Of a stretch of 64,000 nucleotides of DNA, positions 1-8,174 are shown piece by piece. The notes under the pieces are model-generated. The model saw only the letters and a program-made list of their open reading frames with translations, made no database searches and was not told where the DNA came from. Origin of the DNA: Sphingobium yanoikuyae (GTDB lineage Bacteria > Pseudomonadota > Alphaproteobacteria > Sphingomonadales > Sphingomonadaceae); NCBI RefSeq assembly GCF_013001025.1, contig NZ_CP053021.1:2311501-2375500 (forward strand), in the 5' to 3' direction. Numbering within the stretch: the stretch's first letter is position 1; each line of letters starts with the position of its first letter. Position numbers and translations under genes: made by a program.

Positions 1-115
1 CGATCTTGCCACCCCATTCGGAATGCTCTTCGGAGCCTTTGGTGTAGTAATCGCCAACCGTGTAATAGCGGGCGATGTTGGCGGGTTTGCCCTTAAGGCG
101 GATCGGATTGATCAT
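1..115 (-). CDS. traI: MobF-type conjugative relaxase TraI, N-terminal fragment (runs off the left edge)
   Basis: The ATG at 115 opens a frame of 38 codons that leaves the window. It begins MINPIRLKGKPANIARYYTV and continues GDYYTKGS. Paired tyrosines at residues 17-18 and 23-24, just after the start, match the N-terminus of TraI/TrwC (MobF) relaxases, where a tyrosine cluster nicks oriT and stays bound to the 5' end. The start codon overlaps the traD stop (ATGA), so the two are translationally coupled, in the order expected for F-type transfer regions. Only the N-terminus is visible, so the helicase part cannot be confirmed. Confidence 0.75.
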   Translation of the reverse strand, partial: MINPIRLKGKPANIARYYTVGDYYTKGSEEHSEWGGKI

Positions 116-2160
116 GCCGGCCTCGCTGTGTTGCGGGCGCCGTCATGACGGCCGTGCTGGCTGAGGCGGAAACCGGCTGGCTTACCGAAGAGCTCGAGCG
201 GAGGTGTCGGGCCGATCACCCTCCTTTCCTCAATTGTGTCAGCCGGAGGAGGCGCCGGCTCATCATTGGTGGGCGGGGTCGACGGATCCGGGCCCTCTTT
301 AGGCGGCACGAGAGGCAGCTCTTCTCCGACCTCAGTTGAGGCAGCACGCCGCCTTTTCGCGGGGGGCGCTTTCGGTTTGGCTGGTGGTGTCGGAGCCGCC
401 GGTGCCGGAGGCACGGATGGCTCCGGTACAGCCATTCGAATAGGGGCGGTGCCGCGCTCCTCGAACGCCTCGGCGACGGAGGCAACCTTGTTGTAGCTGT
501 CCTCGAACCGGACCACCGGAAGGCTGCGACCAAACCGCAAATAGCCCATGAGATTAGGCAGGTTGGTGACCTCGGTGTGCATGACTAGCGGCCGCGTCAC
601 CTGCATGCGAGAGAGGTTCACGCCGTCGCGCATGTCGTTGACGCCGTAGGACATGCCCTCATTGGCCTCGACCTGTTCGACCTGACCGAGGTTCTCGCTG
701 ACATGCTTCGCGGTCGGGGTATCATTGGCCCTGAGCGCCACCCAGGTGGAGCAATAGCCAGTGATCGCCGCGGCATCCTGGATGCCGTAGGTCGCCTCGA
801 GCTGCGGATAGCTCTGGAACCCCAGTATGCCGCAGCCGCCATACTTCCTAGCGCGGGCGAGGAAGTCGCCGAGCGAAGGCAGACGCTGGAGCGTCGGCAG
901 CTCGTCGATGACGCAGTAGAGGCGCCGGTTGCGATCGGGCGTCATGCTCATGATCGCGCTGATGGCGATATCGAGCCACACCGTGATCAGGGGACGCAGC
1001 GAGGGAAGTTGATCCGCCTTGACGGTGATGAAGAGCCAGCTGTCATCCTTCTCGTTGGCGACCCAGTCACGGATCGAGAAGCCGTCGGCGGTGTCATCGA
1101 GATACGAAAAGCTGCGCATCACCGAGGCGAGCTCGGCCTGGATGCCGGCGCTGGTGCGCTCGCCCTCGGTGGAAATGAATGCCGCTGCATCGGTACCGGC
1201 AGCGAAGGCTGCGAGGTCCTTCAGTTTGGAGCGGAGCAGCGTATCGAGCAGGATCGAAACGAGGGTGCGCTCCTGCCGCGCGAGCTTCCTCATCACGGCC
1301 ACCAGCGTGCCGCGCGCGGCCTTGGCCCAGAAGGGATCGCCCGTTTTGTCGGGGATCGTGGACTCGGCGATCTGATCGTAATGATAGTCGCGTGGGACAT
1401 CGACCCAGGGGGACCAGCAGTCCGCCCGGGCATCGAGGGGGTTGAGCAGGATGTCGATCCCCGGCCGGTAGAATTTCTCGACGAAGGTACCGGCTGTGTC
1501 ATAGACGATGGCGCGGCGTTTCTGCTTCCGGATGCCGTCCAGCATCTTGACGATGATGTTCGTCTTCCCGGTACCGGGGGCCCCGCAGAGCAGGATATGC
1601 TCCGGTTCGAAAGCGTCGGGCACATTGACGCCGCCGATGTCGAAACTGCCCTTGGCATGACGCCACAGCGCCCGGCGGACCTGCCGCACGGTGCCGAACC
1701 TGGCTCCGCGGAGGAACTGGTTGGAGCCGAGCCCCTTCCCGGTACGGGTGAAGTAGAACCAGGCCCACCCCAGCATGGCGAGGGCGAAGAGGCCGGAGAG
1801 CATCGCCCCATGGAGGAAATAGGTCTCGAACGCCGCTAGCGTCTTATGGGCGACGCCCGAACTGACGAGGCTCTTGGGAGTGGTCCAATATTGTTTGCCG
1901 GCCGGTGTCTTGAACAGGATCGGTGTCGCGTTACCGGGCAGCGTATCACCCATGAAATAGGCCTGGGTGATCTTGAGCATCACGAAGCGTTCGTATTCGG
2001 ACGACTTTTCGAGTGCGTACCAGATGATGCCGCCGATCCAGATCACCAGCCCCGCGAGGAAGGTCTGGTAGAAGACCTGGGTGGTCATGCGGACATTGTG
2101 GACGATGGCCTGGCCGCCACGCGTCCAGGAGCCGAGCGTGTCATGGCGGAAGATGCTCAC
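112..2160 (-). CDS. traD: Type IV coupling protein TraD (VirD4 family ATPase)
   Basis: This 682-aa inner-membrane ATPase should link the relaxosome to the type IV secretion channel during conjugation. Two hydrophobic segments (about residues 29-50 and 118-137) flank a short periplasmic loop, as in TraD. Walker A is GAPGTGKT at 193-200 and the Walker B-like stretch YCVIDE is at about 415-420. The last 90 residues are Pro/Ala/Glu-rich and low-complexity, typical of a flexible tail that contacts relaxosome proteins. The start overlaps the upstream small gene and the stop overlaps traI, giving a three-gene coupled operon. Family assignment is firm; which relaxosome it serves is inferred from order. 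Confidence 0.93.
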   Translation of the reverse strand: MSIFRHDTLGSWTRGGQAIVHNVRMTTQVFYQTFLAGLVIWIGGIIWYALEKSSEYERFVMLKITQAYFMGDTLPGNATPILFKTPAGKQYWTTPKSLVSSGVAHKTLAAFETYFLHGAMLSGLFALAMLGWAWFYFTRTGKGLGSNQFLRGARFGTVRQVRRALWRHAKGSFDIGGVNVPDAFEPEHILLCGAPGTGKTNIIVKMLDGIRKQKRRAIVYDTAGTFVEKFYRPGIDILLNPLDARADCWSPWVDVPRDYHYDQIAESTIPDKTGDPFWAKAARGTLVAVMRKLARQERTLVSILLDTLLRSKLKDLAAFAAGTDAAAFISTEGERTSAGIQAELASVMRSFSYLDDTADGFSIRDWVANEKDDSWLFITVKADQLPSLRPLITVWLDIAISAIMSMTPDRNRRLYCVIDELPTLQRLPSLGDFLARARKYGGCGILGFQSYPQLEATYGIQDAAAITGYCSTWVALRANDTPTAKHVSENLGQVEQVEANEGMSYGVNDMRDGVNLSRMQVTRPLVMHTEVTNLPNLMGYLRFGRSLPVVRFEDSYNKVASVAEAFEERGTAPIRMAVPEPSVPPAPAAPTPPAKPKAPPAKRRRAASTEVGEELPLVPPKEGPDPSTPPTNDEPAPPPADTIEERRVIGPTPPLELFGKPAGFRLSQHGRHDGARNTARPA

Positions 2161-2459
2161 GGCCGGTCCTGCTCGGGATCGAGCAGCCCCCTTTCGCGGA
2201 GGAGCCGGCGCGCTTCACCCAGTCCCTTCTGGAGGATGTCCGGCGAGCGCTCTCCGACCGACGTAGCGAGGATCGCGAACGCCTGGATGACGGTCGCGTG
2301 GAGTTCGTCGAAGCGGGCATGATAGCCCGAAGGATCACTGCCTTCGAAGCGTTCGAGGATGTCTCGGCAATAGGTCGCGGCGCCGAGACCTGCGTTGCGC
2401 GCCTGGACAGAAAGGCGCGCATAGAGGTCATCGTCTATGCGGATTGTGATGCGTGCCAA
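2157..2459 (-). CDS. Small ribbon-helix-helix-like protein upstream of traD, probable relaxosome accessory protein
   Basis: A 100-aa protein starting at TTG 2459, with GGAG eight bases upstream. The N-terminus MARITIRIDDDLYARL has the alternating beta-strand pattern of MetJ/Arc/CopG DNA-binding proteins and is followed by helices. Its stop overlaps the traD start (ATGA). It lies between traD and a hairpin-rich non-coding stretch (2460-2925), the usual place for a TraY/TraM-like oriT-binding protein that may also regulate its own operon. The fold is inferred from a short motif, and an ordinary operon repressor is equally possible. Confidence 0.6.
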   Translation of the reverse strand: MARITIRIDDDLYARLSVQARNAGLGAATYCRDILERFEGSDPSGYHARFDELHATVIQAFAILATSVGERSPDILQKGLGEARRLLRERGLLDPEQDRP

Positions 2460-2925
2460 GCGGCGGACTCCTTGTCCGACACGCCAGCAATGTGGTGAAG
2501 CGCAGCCGTTATAGCCGAATTACACCGCGATCTCAACAATTTATCGAAACTGCCGCTGGCAGCCACTAAGTGCCAAGGCAGATCAATCCCTTAGGGTAAG
2601 AAGCGATAGGACGTGGCTGCCACCGGCAGCCGATCAGTGCCAGATCGACAGCCGCTCTGTGCCGACTAAAAGTGGCGGAAATTCGGGCGATTCGCGCCCG
2701 CAGCACCCGTGCGTGGGGTGCATTACACTCGCCTTCGGCGTGCGTCCCTCCTCCGCAGCGCGCTTGCCCGCTGCGCCCGTCGATTCCTGTTGGCGGGGGC
2801 TTCCCCAGCCGGGTGTCTGTGGTGGCGCAATCATGGTCCCGATGCGGGGAAGGCATTGCATGGCGATGGTCCTTGATGGATAATCGGTGGTGGCGGGCAG
2901 ACCTCCTTGAGCAAGGAGTCTAAGA
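2460..2925. other. Non-coding region with several dyads; candidate oriT/promoter region of the transfer operon
   Basis: No convincing gene in 466 bp. Visible structure includes CTGCC-gct-GGCAG at 2550-2562, TGCC-aa-GGCA at 2571-2580 and a perfect 7-bp hairpin GGCTGCC-acc-GGCAGCC at 2615-2631. AGTGCC occurs at 2569-2574 and 2636-2641, the same half-site found in the operators at 61 kb. AT-richer sequence at 2519-2555 lies just upstream of the minus-strand relaxosome gene. Position next to a relaxosome-type gene and traD/traI fits oriT plus operator, but no nic consensus was recognised. Confidence 0.4.
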
Positions 2926-3252
2926 ATGCCCAAGATGACGGAACGCGAGCGGCTCGCGAAGATCGAGGCCGATCAGCAGAATCTCGCGCGGGAAGCCGAG
3001 ACGGTGCGGCGTGGATTGCGCGCGCAATATGGGAAGCTGGTGACGGAATTGCCGGTCGAACGGTTGAGCGAGCGAGAGTTTCGCGATGTGATCGGCCAAG
3101 CGATCCGGGTTGGCGGTAGCGCTGCGATTTCCGCGCTCAAGGGGCTGACGGCACAAGGCGTCCAGGCGGAACCGTCTCCGGGGGCGACCCGTAAGCGCGC
3201 GGTCGTTCCCCCGGCTGGTGGTGATGACGCCTCAAAGGTTGTGCATCCTTAG
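2926..3252 (+). CDS. Small coiled-coil/helical plasmid protein, possibly mobilisation-associated
   Basis: A 108-aa protein with a strong ribosome site (AAGGAG, eight bases before ATG 2926). Residues 4-35 are highly charged and predicted helical (TERERLAKIEADQQNLAREA), resembling the coiled coils of small TraC/TraD/MobC-type mobilisation helpers. The tail is Pro/Ala/Gly-rich and basic. It is divergent from the traD operon across the candidate oriT region, consistent with a transfer-related role. I do not recognise a specific family. Confidence 0.6.
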   Translation: MPKMTERERLAKIEADQQNLAREAETVRRGLRAQYGKLVTELPVERLSEREFRDVIGQAIRVGGSAAISALKGLTAQGVQAEPSPGATRKRAVVPPAGGDDASKVVHP

Positions 3253-3302
3253 CGGAAAGGGGAGCGACGTTGGCGGGCGGTACGCCCGGCAAAAGGAGCG
3301 GC

Positions 3303-3381
3303 GCGGGGAAAACCGTTCGGGTTTCCCCCGCTCGTGCCAAAGGCACGACAAGGGGCCGGGAGCGGTTGCCCGCCCCGGCCC
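3303..3381. terminator. Cluster of three consecutive hairpins between convergent genes
   Basis: Three inverted repeats follow in 80 bp: a GC-rich stem around GTTC at 3304-3330, CGTGCC-aaa-GGCACG at 3333-3347, and GGGCCGGG/CCCGGCCC at 3353-3360/3374-3381. They lie between the ends of the plus-strand gene (stop 3252) and the minus-strand DUF2493 gene (stop 3402), the expected site of a bidirectional terminator. No strong T-run follows, so a structured RNA is an alternative. Confidence 0.5.
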
Positions 3382-3401
3382 TTCTCTTGGTGGCTTCCCG
3401 A

Positions 3402-4415
3402 TCAGGCCGCTATGACGCGGCGCTTCTTCTTGATCGGCACATCGGGTTGCTGATCGGCCCGCATGAAAACATGGGTTGGGACGCGGTGGCCCTTCTCCGG
3501 GTTGAACAGGTCATAGAGGCTCGACTGGATGCCGGACCCTTCGCACAAGAGCGCTTCAACCGGCATAAGCTCGGCAATGTCGCGATTGCGCTTGAAGGCT
3601 TTTCCGTTGCCGCGCCCATAGAGACCGAAGGCGATGCAGATAACGCCGCGCTGTGCGGCCCATGCGGCTGCGGCTGCATCGACTCCGGCGCGTTGCCCGG
3701 TGGTGACAAGCACCATATGGGGAATGCGCGCCCTGATCTGGTCGAGCCGGTTCCAGATGGTCCGCCAGTCGTGCCAGTCCTGCGGGCCGGAAACGACGAC
3801 GACGGGGCCTTGTGGGTCGTATCGGTCGCGCCGCCGTTCGGACCTTGCGCGCAGGAAATCGAGCGCCGAAATCTGGCTGGCGGTGGTGACATGGGACGCG
3901 CGCGAACCCTTGGCGGGGGACCATGGGCGACCGGCATAGGCGCGATACATTGCCGCCGCATAGTCGCGCATGGCTTCCATGGCGGCGCGCTGTTCCGCGA
4001 CCGACTGGCATTCAAGCTGGGTGTCCTCCAGTTCCTTGTTGAACACCTCGCCCGGTTCCAGACGGCGGGCCATGTCGCGGATGGTATCGGCCAGCCTGTC
4101 CTCGCGGCCTTCCAGCTTGTTCGCCACGAAATGGAAGCTGTTGACGAAGCCCCATGCGAGTTCGGGGGCGAGCGGGTCCAGCCTTGTATCGCCTAGCAGG
4201 TCGAAAATGGCGGCGATGATGCCGCCGCATTCCGCCTGCGCTGCGAGGGGGTCGGGCATGAGAAATTCGCCCGGTTGCTCGTCGGGTTCAATGATGGTGA
4301 GGGGTAAGGGGTCGCCGAAGGACGCCACGAAATCGGGTGTCTCGGTGAGTTCGGCATAGAGTTCCGGCAGGTCGGCAAAGCTGCTAACGCTGCGCAAGGC
4401 CGTTGGCTTGCTCAT
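3402..4415 (-). CDS. DUF2493 (SLOG-superfamily) domain protein
   Basis: A 337-aa protein. Residues about 205-285 read VVVVSGPQDWHDWRTIWNRL, then HMVLVTTGQRAGVDAAA and WAAQRGV, the Rossmann-like pattern of DUF2493/YspA (SLOG) proteins thought to bind nucleotides or nucleotide-derived ligands. The N-terminal 200 residues are mostly acidic and helical. The C-terminus is basic (PIKKKRRVIAA). AAGGAACC precedes ATG 4415. It is a common plasmid and ICE cargo gene beside DUF736, as here. Its biochemical role is not established. Confidence 0.8.
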   Translation of the reverse strand: MSKPTALRSVSSFADLPELYAELTETPDFVASFGDPLPLTIIEPDEQPGEFLMPDPLAAQAECGGIIAAIFDLLGDTRLDPLAPELAWGFVNSFHFVANKLEGREDRLADTIRDMARRLEPGEVFNKELEDTQLECQSVAEQRAAMEAMRDYAAAMYRAYAGRPWSPAKGSRASHVTTASQISALDFLRARSERRRDRYDPQGPVVVVSGPQDWHDWRTIWNRLDQIRARIPHMVLVTTGQRAGVDAAAAAWAAQRGVICIAFGLYGRGNGKAFKRNRDIAELMPVEALLCEGSGIQSSLYDLFNPEKGHRVPTHVFMRADQQPDVPIKKKRRVIAA

Positions 4416-4496
4416 GGGCTGGTTCCTTGTGACGGGATGACGGTTCAGGGCCGGGGAAGCGTTCCAGCGCTCCCCCGGTCCGTCTGTTCGTGCCGC

Positions 4497-4988
4497 TTAG
4501 AAGGGCACCTCATCGTCAAGGCTGCGTCCGTTGCCGGTATAGCCGCCGTCCGGTCCTGCGGTGCTGCCGCCGGAGAAACCGCCGCCTGACCGTCCGCCGA
4601 AACCGCCCGACCGCTGGCCGTTGCCCGAGCGTCCACCAAAGCCGCCGCCTTGGCTGTCGCGCTCGCGTTCGCGCCGCCACTGGACATCAAAGCCGTTCGT
4701 CTCGTCCCCGAACAGGGCGATGGGAAGCGGCTCGCGGAAGCTCGGATCGTCCACCATGCCGGACAGGAACACCTCGTCATTGGAGCGCATCTTGCGTTCC
4801 CAGACGACGCCGATCTGGATTTCGTCGCCAGCGCGGTTCGTCTCGTAAATCTCATAGACGGGGGCGCTGTCGCTCTGTCGATCCTCGACGCGGCGCATGA
4901 TGAGGTAGGGAAAGCGCATTTCGCGAGTGGCGATCTTGCCGATAATGTCGCTGGCGCGTTCGTCAAACTTGAAGCTACCGATCTTCAT
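4497..4988 (-). CDS. DUF736 protein with glycine-rich linker and SSB-like acidic tail
   Basis: ATG 4988 (MKIGSFKFDERASDIIGKI) is preferred over an upstream codon because AAAGGA lies before it and DUF736 proteins begin MKIG. This gives 163 aa. Residues 1-95 are the DUF736 domain; about 100-150 is a Gly/Arg/Ser-rich linker with GGFGGRSG repeats; the end is SLDDEVPF. That tip is very close to the DDDIPF peptide by which single-stranded DNA-binding protein recruits partners. Fold, linker and tip together mimic SSB organisation. DUF736 has no settled function; a ssDNA-linked role in transfer or replication is inference. Confidence 0.85.
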   Translation of the reverse strand: MKIGSFKFDERASDIIGKIATREMRFPYLIMRRVEDRQSDSAPVYEIYETNRAGDEIQIGVVWERKMRSNDEVFLSGMVDDPSFREPLPIALFGDETNGFDVQWRRERERDSQGGGFGGRSGNGQRSGGFGGRSGGGFSGGSTAGPDGGYTGNGRSLDDEVPF

Positions 4989-5802
4989 GACTTCATCCTT
5001 TCTCTGTGCTGTGGCTCGCTTCTCTTTCCCGGCCACATCAGAACCCTACTCCCTCCCCTCCATTACTTCCATGTCATTGATTTCTTGACAGAAATCCATC
5101 GTACCTGGTGAGCCTGAGCATCGAACGGCCGCGTCAGCGGCCCACAAATGACGAAGACGCACCGGCCGCTTGCGGCCGGTTCTGCTTGAATGGAAAGGGA
5201 GCGTGGGCCGGCTGACAAGTCATCGCACCCGGAGCCGCCTTCGCAGGTCCGAAGGCGCAGGGCGGGGCTCTTGTCCGCAAGAAGCACGGGAGGGGCTCTA
5301 GCGAAGCTTGGTGAAAAGGGGCCGGCGCTTCTGTTGAAAACAGACAAACATCGCCGGCCCCTTTTCGCCTAGCGTAGCTTTGTCCCGACGCAATTCTTGC
5401 GGACGAAACCCGTCCTGCAACGCACGGATCCTGCGAGGGCGGCTCCGGGGGCGATGGCTTGTCTGCTGGCTCCACGATCCGCATCGCGCGACTAGCGCGA
5501 TTCCTTAGGCGAAGCCTGCAATGCGGTGGTCGTGCCGGCCATCCTGACGCCTCGGGGAGAACGCCTCCCCCTGCCCCGCACCCACGCGGAAGGGATCGTT
5601 ACCCCGTCAGGGGCCAAGACCCGCAGGGGCTTGGTCGGAGCGAAGCGGAGATAGAGCCCGGTGCCCGCCTTAGCGGGCATCCGCCCGACCTCGGCATGCC
5701 GATGCTGTCGTCAATCGCTCGGCGTGCAATCCCGAAATGCCCGGCCTTCATGACAAACCGGAGGCGGACCCTATAGCAATGTGCTGGATCACCGTTGCCG
5801 GA
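4989..5802. other. Long intergenic region without a convincing gene
   Basis: About 800 bp separate the DUF736 gene from the DUF4238 gene. Open frames here lack family resemblance, start signals and coding-like composition. The stretch holds a G-rich leader motif (minus strand, 5044-5061), an extended imperfect inverted repeat (5211-5466) and several shorter GC-rich dyads such as ACCGGCCGC/GCGGCCGGT near 5161-5180. It marks the boundary between transfer-linked genes and the accessory island. Confidence 0.5.
5211..5466. repeat. Imperfect inverted repeat, about 128-bp arms
   Basis: The left arm begins GCTGACAAGTCATCGC at 5211; the right arm read backwards begins GCAGACAAGCCATCGC from 5466. Both continue with a CCCGGAGCCGCC block, a TCGCAGG block and TGTCCGCAAGAA-like or TCGTCCGCAAGAA-like blocks. 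They meet in perfect 15-bp inner arms (5313-5327 and 5352-5366, core GGGGCCGGCG) around a 24-bp loop. Arms differ by scattered substitutions and small indels. No ORF or transposase lies inside. It could be a MITE-like relic, a replication structure or a large RNA hairpin. Confidence 0.65.
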
Positions 5803-6708
5803 TCATTGCCCCGTGACACGCTTGCGCCATCGGGCACCGTGGGTCGTTGACCGCTCGAAGCCATAGCCGGCCCATACAAGATCGTCATCGAGATAGGGAT
5901 CGTTGGCGAGGAGGTAGCGGACCGTCAGGCTGTTGCCGTGCTGGACCAGATAGTGCTGGTTGATCATGCGGGCTGCGTCTGCCGGCATGGGCAAATTGCT
6001 GAAGCCGGGTGGACCACCAGCGACGATGAAGGCGCCGCAATATCGATCGAGCGTAAGCCACCAGGTTCGCAATTCGTTGAAGAAGGCACCGAAAATGGAT
6101 TGATGGCCCGGCGCCGAGATCATCAGCGTCGGGTTGGTTGAGGTCCGCAAAGGGATCGGAGAATGGCAGACCATGACGTTGATGGCGTCGGCGTCCTCGG
6201 GAATATTCGTGTCCATCGCGCCCTCCCGAAAGAGCGCATGGGCATTGTCGGCGGACGCTGCGATCCATGCGTGCATCTCGCGCTCCTCCTCGCTCAGGTC
6301 GGCATCGAGGTCACCGTCTGCGAAGCGGGCGGACTCGGTCTCGATGAAGCGCAAGGTCTCGAGATTGCGACGCTGGAGGTGACGGGCGAAACCATAGATC
6401 GGGATCTTGTCATCTTCGCTGAGGCTGGTGCAGGCGCCATCGGCGATCTTTGTCCAGGTCAGACTGTTGGAGAAGGGCGTCTCGATCATATGGTTGATCG
6501 GGCCTTCGATAGAGCCGGCCACCCCGTCGTCGACATAGTCGTGGAGGGCGTCCTCATAGCCGATGCGGTCGATGGATTTGCGGTCGATCGCGAGGATATC
6601 GCCATGCCGTTCGACCACGCGAACCTTGTTCGCATCGTCCGGGCAGGCGAAGCGACGGAGATAGAATTGGGGCACATAATGGTGCCGCTTGGGCTTCCCG
6701 GCGGTCAT
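5803..6708 (-). CDS. DUF4238 domain protein
   Basis: A 301-aa protein whose N-terminus KRHHYVPQFYLRRFA (residues 7-21) is the hallmark of DUF4238. Such proteins recur in accessory regions; an HNH-like or defence role has been suggested but is not established. ATG 6708 overlaps the stop of the upstream HEPN-like gene by four bases, so they form a coupled two-gene operon. A solitary unknown is possible, but the coupling argues for joint action. Confidence 0.8.
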   Translation of the reverse strand: MTAGKPKRHHYVPQFYLRRFACPDDANKVRVVERHGDILAIDRKSIDRIGYEDALHDYVDDGVAGSIEGPINHMIETPFSNSLTWTKIADGACTSLSEDDKIPIYGFARHLQRRNLETLRFIETESARFADGDLDADLSEEEREMHAWIAASADNAHALFREGAMDTNIPEDADAINVMVCHSPIPLRTSTNPTLMISAPGHQSIFGAFFNELRTWWLTLDRYCGAFIVAGGPPGFSNLPMPADAARMINQHYLVQHGNSLTVRYLLANDPYLDDDLVWAGYGFERSTTHGARWRKRVTGQ

Positions 6709-7244
6709 TCAGGCGTTCCCTCGGCAGGGACCGTGGTCCTGACCGATGCGGCCTGTGCGTCGATATCGAAACCGTCGATCGAGAGCCCGACGATCATGTT
6801 GATGAAGGTCTTGGCCTCCGCAATCACCGCCTCGGCCTCATCCTTGTTGCTGAAGGAACCTTGGTGGACGACGGCATTGCGGACGGTGTTGATCTTGCCC
6901 GCCGAGCTGATCAGGGCGCGTGCGGTTGGGCTTGTCCGGGGGGTCGCGAAGAAAACGGGTACGAACAGGCGCTCGACCTTCAGCGGGAGACCATTTGCCC
7001 ATCGGAGGAACTGGTCGACGATGGCGGCATCGAACTGGGTCTTTTTGCCCCACTCCGTGCGCACGGCATAATTCGCGGCGATTTCCGCAGCCGTGGCGCA
7101 GCGCACGATCGCCGCGGAGGGTTCATCGCGCCCATGAAGCCCGGATAATTTGGTCCATTGTGACTGGAGTTTCTCAAGGTCGGTGCGTTCGTTATAGGGT
7201 TTCCTCGAAGATTTCCGGTGAGCATCGCCTTTGGCAGTCGTCAC
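6705..7244 (-). CDS. HEPN-like protein upstream of the DUF4238 gene
   Basis: With GTG 7244 (after AGGGGGA) the protein is 179 aa; the open frame continues upstream to 7340, so the start is uncertain. Near the C-terminus RNAVVHQGSFSNKDEAEAVI gives an R-x4-H motif (R122, H127), which in HEPN RNases forms the catalytic site. Surrounding residues are predicted helical, as in HEPN. It overlaps the DUF4238 gene by four bases. A toxin or abortive-infection RNase is plausible. The motif is short and family membership is inferred. Confidence 0.6.
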   Translation of the reverse strand: MTTAKGDAHRKSSRKPYNERTDLEKLQSQWTKLSGLHGRDEPSAAIVRCATAAEIAANYAVRTEWGKKTQFDAAIVDQFLRWANGLPLKVERLFVPVFFATPRTSPTARALISSAGKINTVRNAVVHQGSFSNKDEAEAVIAEAKTFINMIVGLSIDGFDIDAQAASVRTTVPAEGTPE

Positions 7245-7307
7245 GCATTCCCCCTGTGTCTTTAACTCCATGCAACTGTATCGCATCGGCGTCAGCACAG
7301 CGAGGCT

Positions 7308-8048
7308 ATGATGACTTGCAAGGATGCGGGAAAGCTTCACCCTTCGGGGCGCAAGGAACCGTGGAAGGGGATACCGAGAGTGTCGACGGTGGAGCAGTTA
7401 CCAAGGATCTTTCAGGCCAATCTTGGTCGGTTCTTCGACCGCGTGATCCTGCCGGTCATGGAGAAGTTGCCGTCCCACGCGGTGCTGGAGACCGGAGAGG
7501 CTGATAGCCTTGACCAGTTTCTGGATCGGGCTGCAGCGCAGGTCGACAATTATACCTCCAACGAGGCGGCCAAGGCGTTTGTCCTTACCCTCGCCGGTCT
7601 GTTCGAGCGGCAAATGAGCCGCTGGGCGCGCGCGACGCAGGATGCGGGTATTGCCGACATGAGCAGGCTCACCGGCTTTGAGCCACTGCTTGCGGGCTGT
7701 GCCGAGCAGGCCAGCATCGATCTTTCGGTCGAGGGTCTTGGGGATGCGCTGACGCAGATGTTCGTGGTCGCCAATGTCGTGCGCCATGGTGAGGGGCGGT
7801 CCTGCGATAGGCTGCGTGCGCTCGCCCCTGACCTGTGGGATGAGCACGCCGTCGACTATCATGATCTCCTCCCCGGAACGGCGGTGGCAAGTGAGCATGT
7901 CCGTGTTCGGGAGGCGGACCTTGGGCGCTATATCTGGGCCACCACGAGGTTCTGGGGCCTGGCCGATCCCCTGCCCCTGGCGGTGACGAACCCGCCTTAT
8001 GGACAGTATCTCAGTGCGAATTTTGGAGACGGCACCGCCCCAGTCTGA
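7308..8048 (+). CDS. Helical hypothetical protein with HEPN-like RHGEG motif
   Basis: A 246-aa protein divergent from the HEPN/DUF4238 pair. Residues 152-163 read VVANVVRHGEGR; N-x-x-(K/R)-H-G-x-G is a recurrent signature of one group of HEPN-like proteins in defence islands. The rest is predicted helical, without membrane segments. Its start region overlaps the longest version of the divergent gene, supporting later starts for one or both; GTG near 7379 is an alternative. Not assignable to a named family by eye. Confidence 0.6.
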   Translation: MMTCKDAGKLHPSGRKEPWKGIPRVSTVEQLPRIFQANLGRFFDRVILPVMEKLPSHAVLETGEADSLDQFLDRAAAQVDNYTSNEAAKAFVLTLAGLFERQMSRWARATQDAGIADMSRLTGFEPLLAGCAEQASIDLSVEGLGDALTQMFVVANVVRHGEGRSCDRLRALAPDLWDEHAVDYHDLLPGTAVASEHVRVREADLGRYIWATTRFWGLADPLPLAVTNPPYGQYLSANFGDGTAPV

Positions 8049-8174
8049 TGGCGCTCATGGCGGAGATGGGGACTTGGCGGTGCGTATCTTCGTGCGTTTA
8101 TCCCTTCCGGATGTTCGAATGAGCAATTCCGGGCCGTCAGGAAATAGTTCGGTAACGTGTGGGCATCCAAGTAA

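Noticed and set aside
703..1839. 378-codon plus-strand open frame
   Set aside because: Antisense to traD and without family features.
3270..4196. 308-codon plus-strand open frame
   Set aside because: Antisense to the DUF2493 gene; its start lies inside hairpin sequence.
5459..5776. 105-codon plus-strand frame
   Set aside because: Arg/Pro-rich product, no ribosome site, overlaps the end of the long inverted repeat.
6163..7071. 302-codon plus-strand open frame
   Set aside because: Antisense to the DUF4238 and HEPN-like genes, whose coupling and motifs are stronger evidence.
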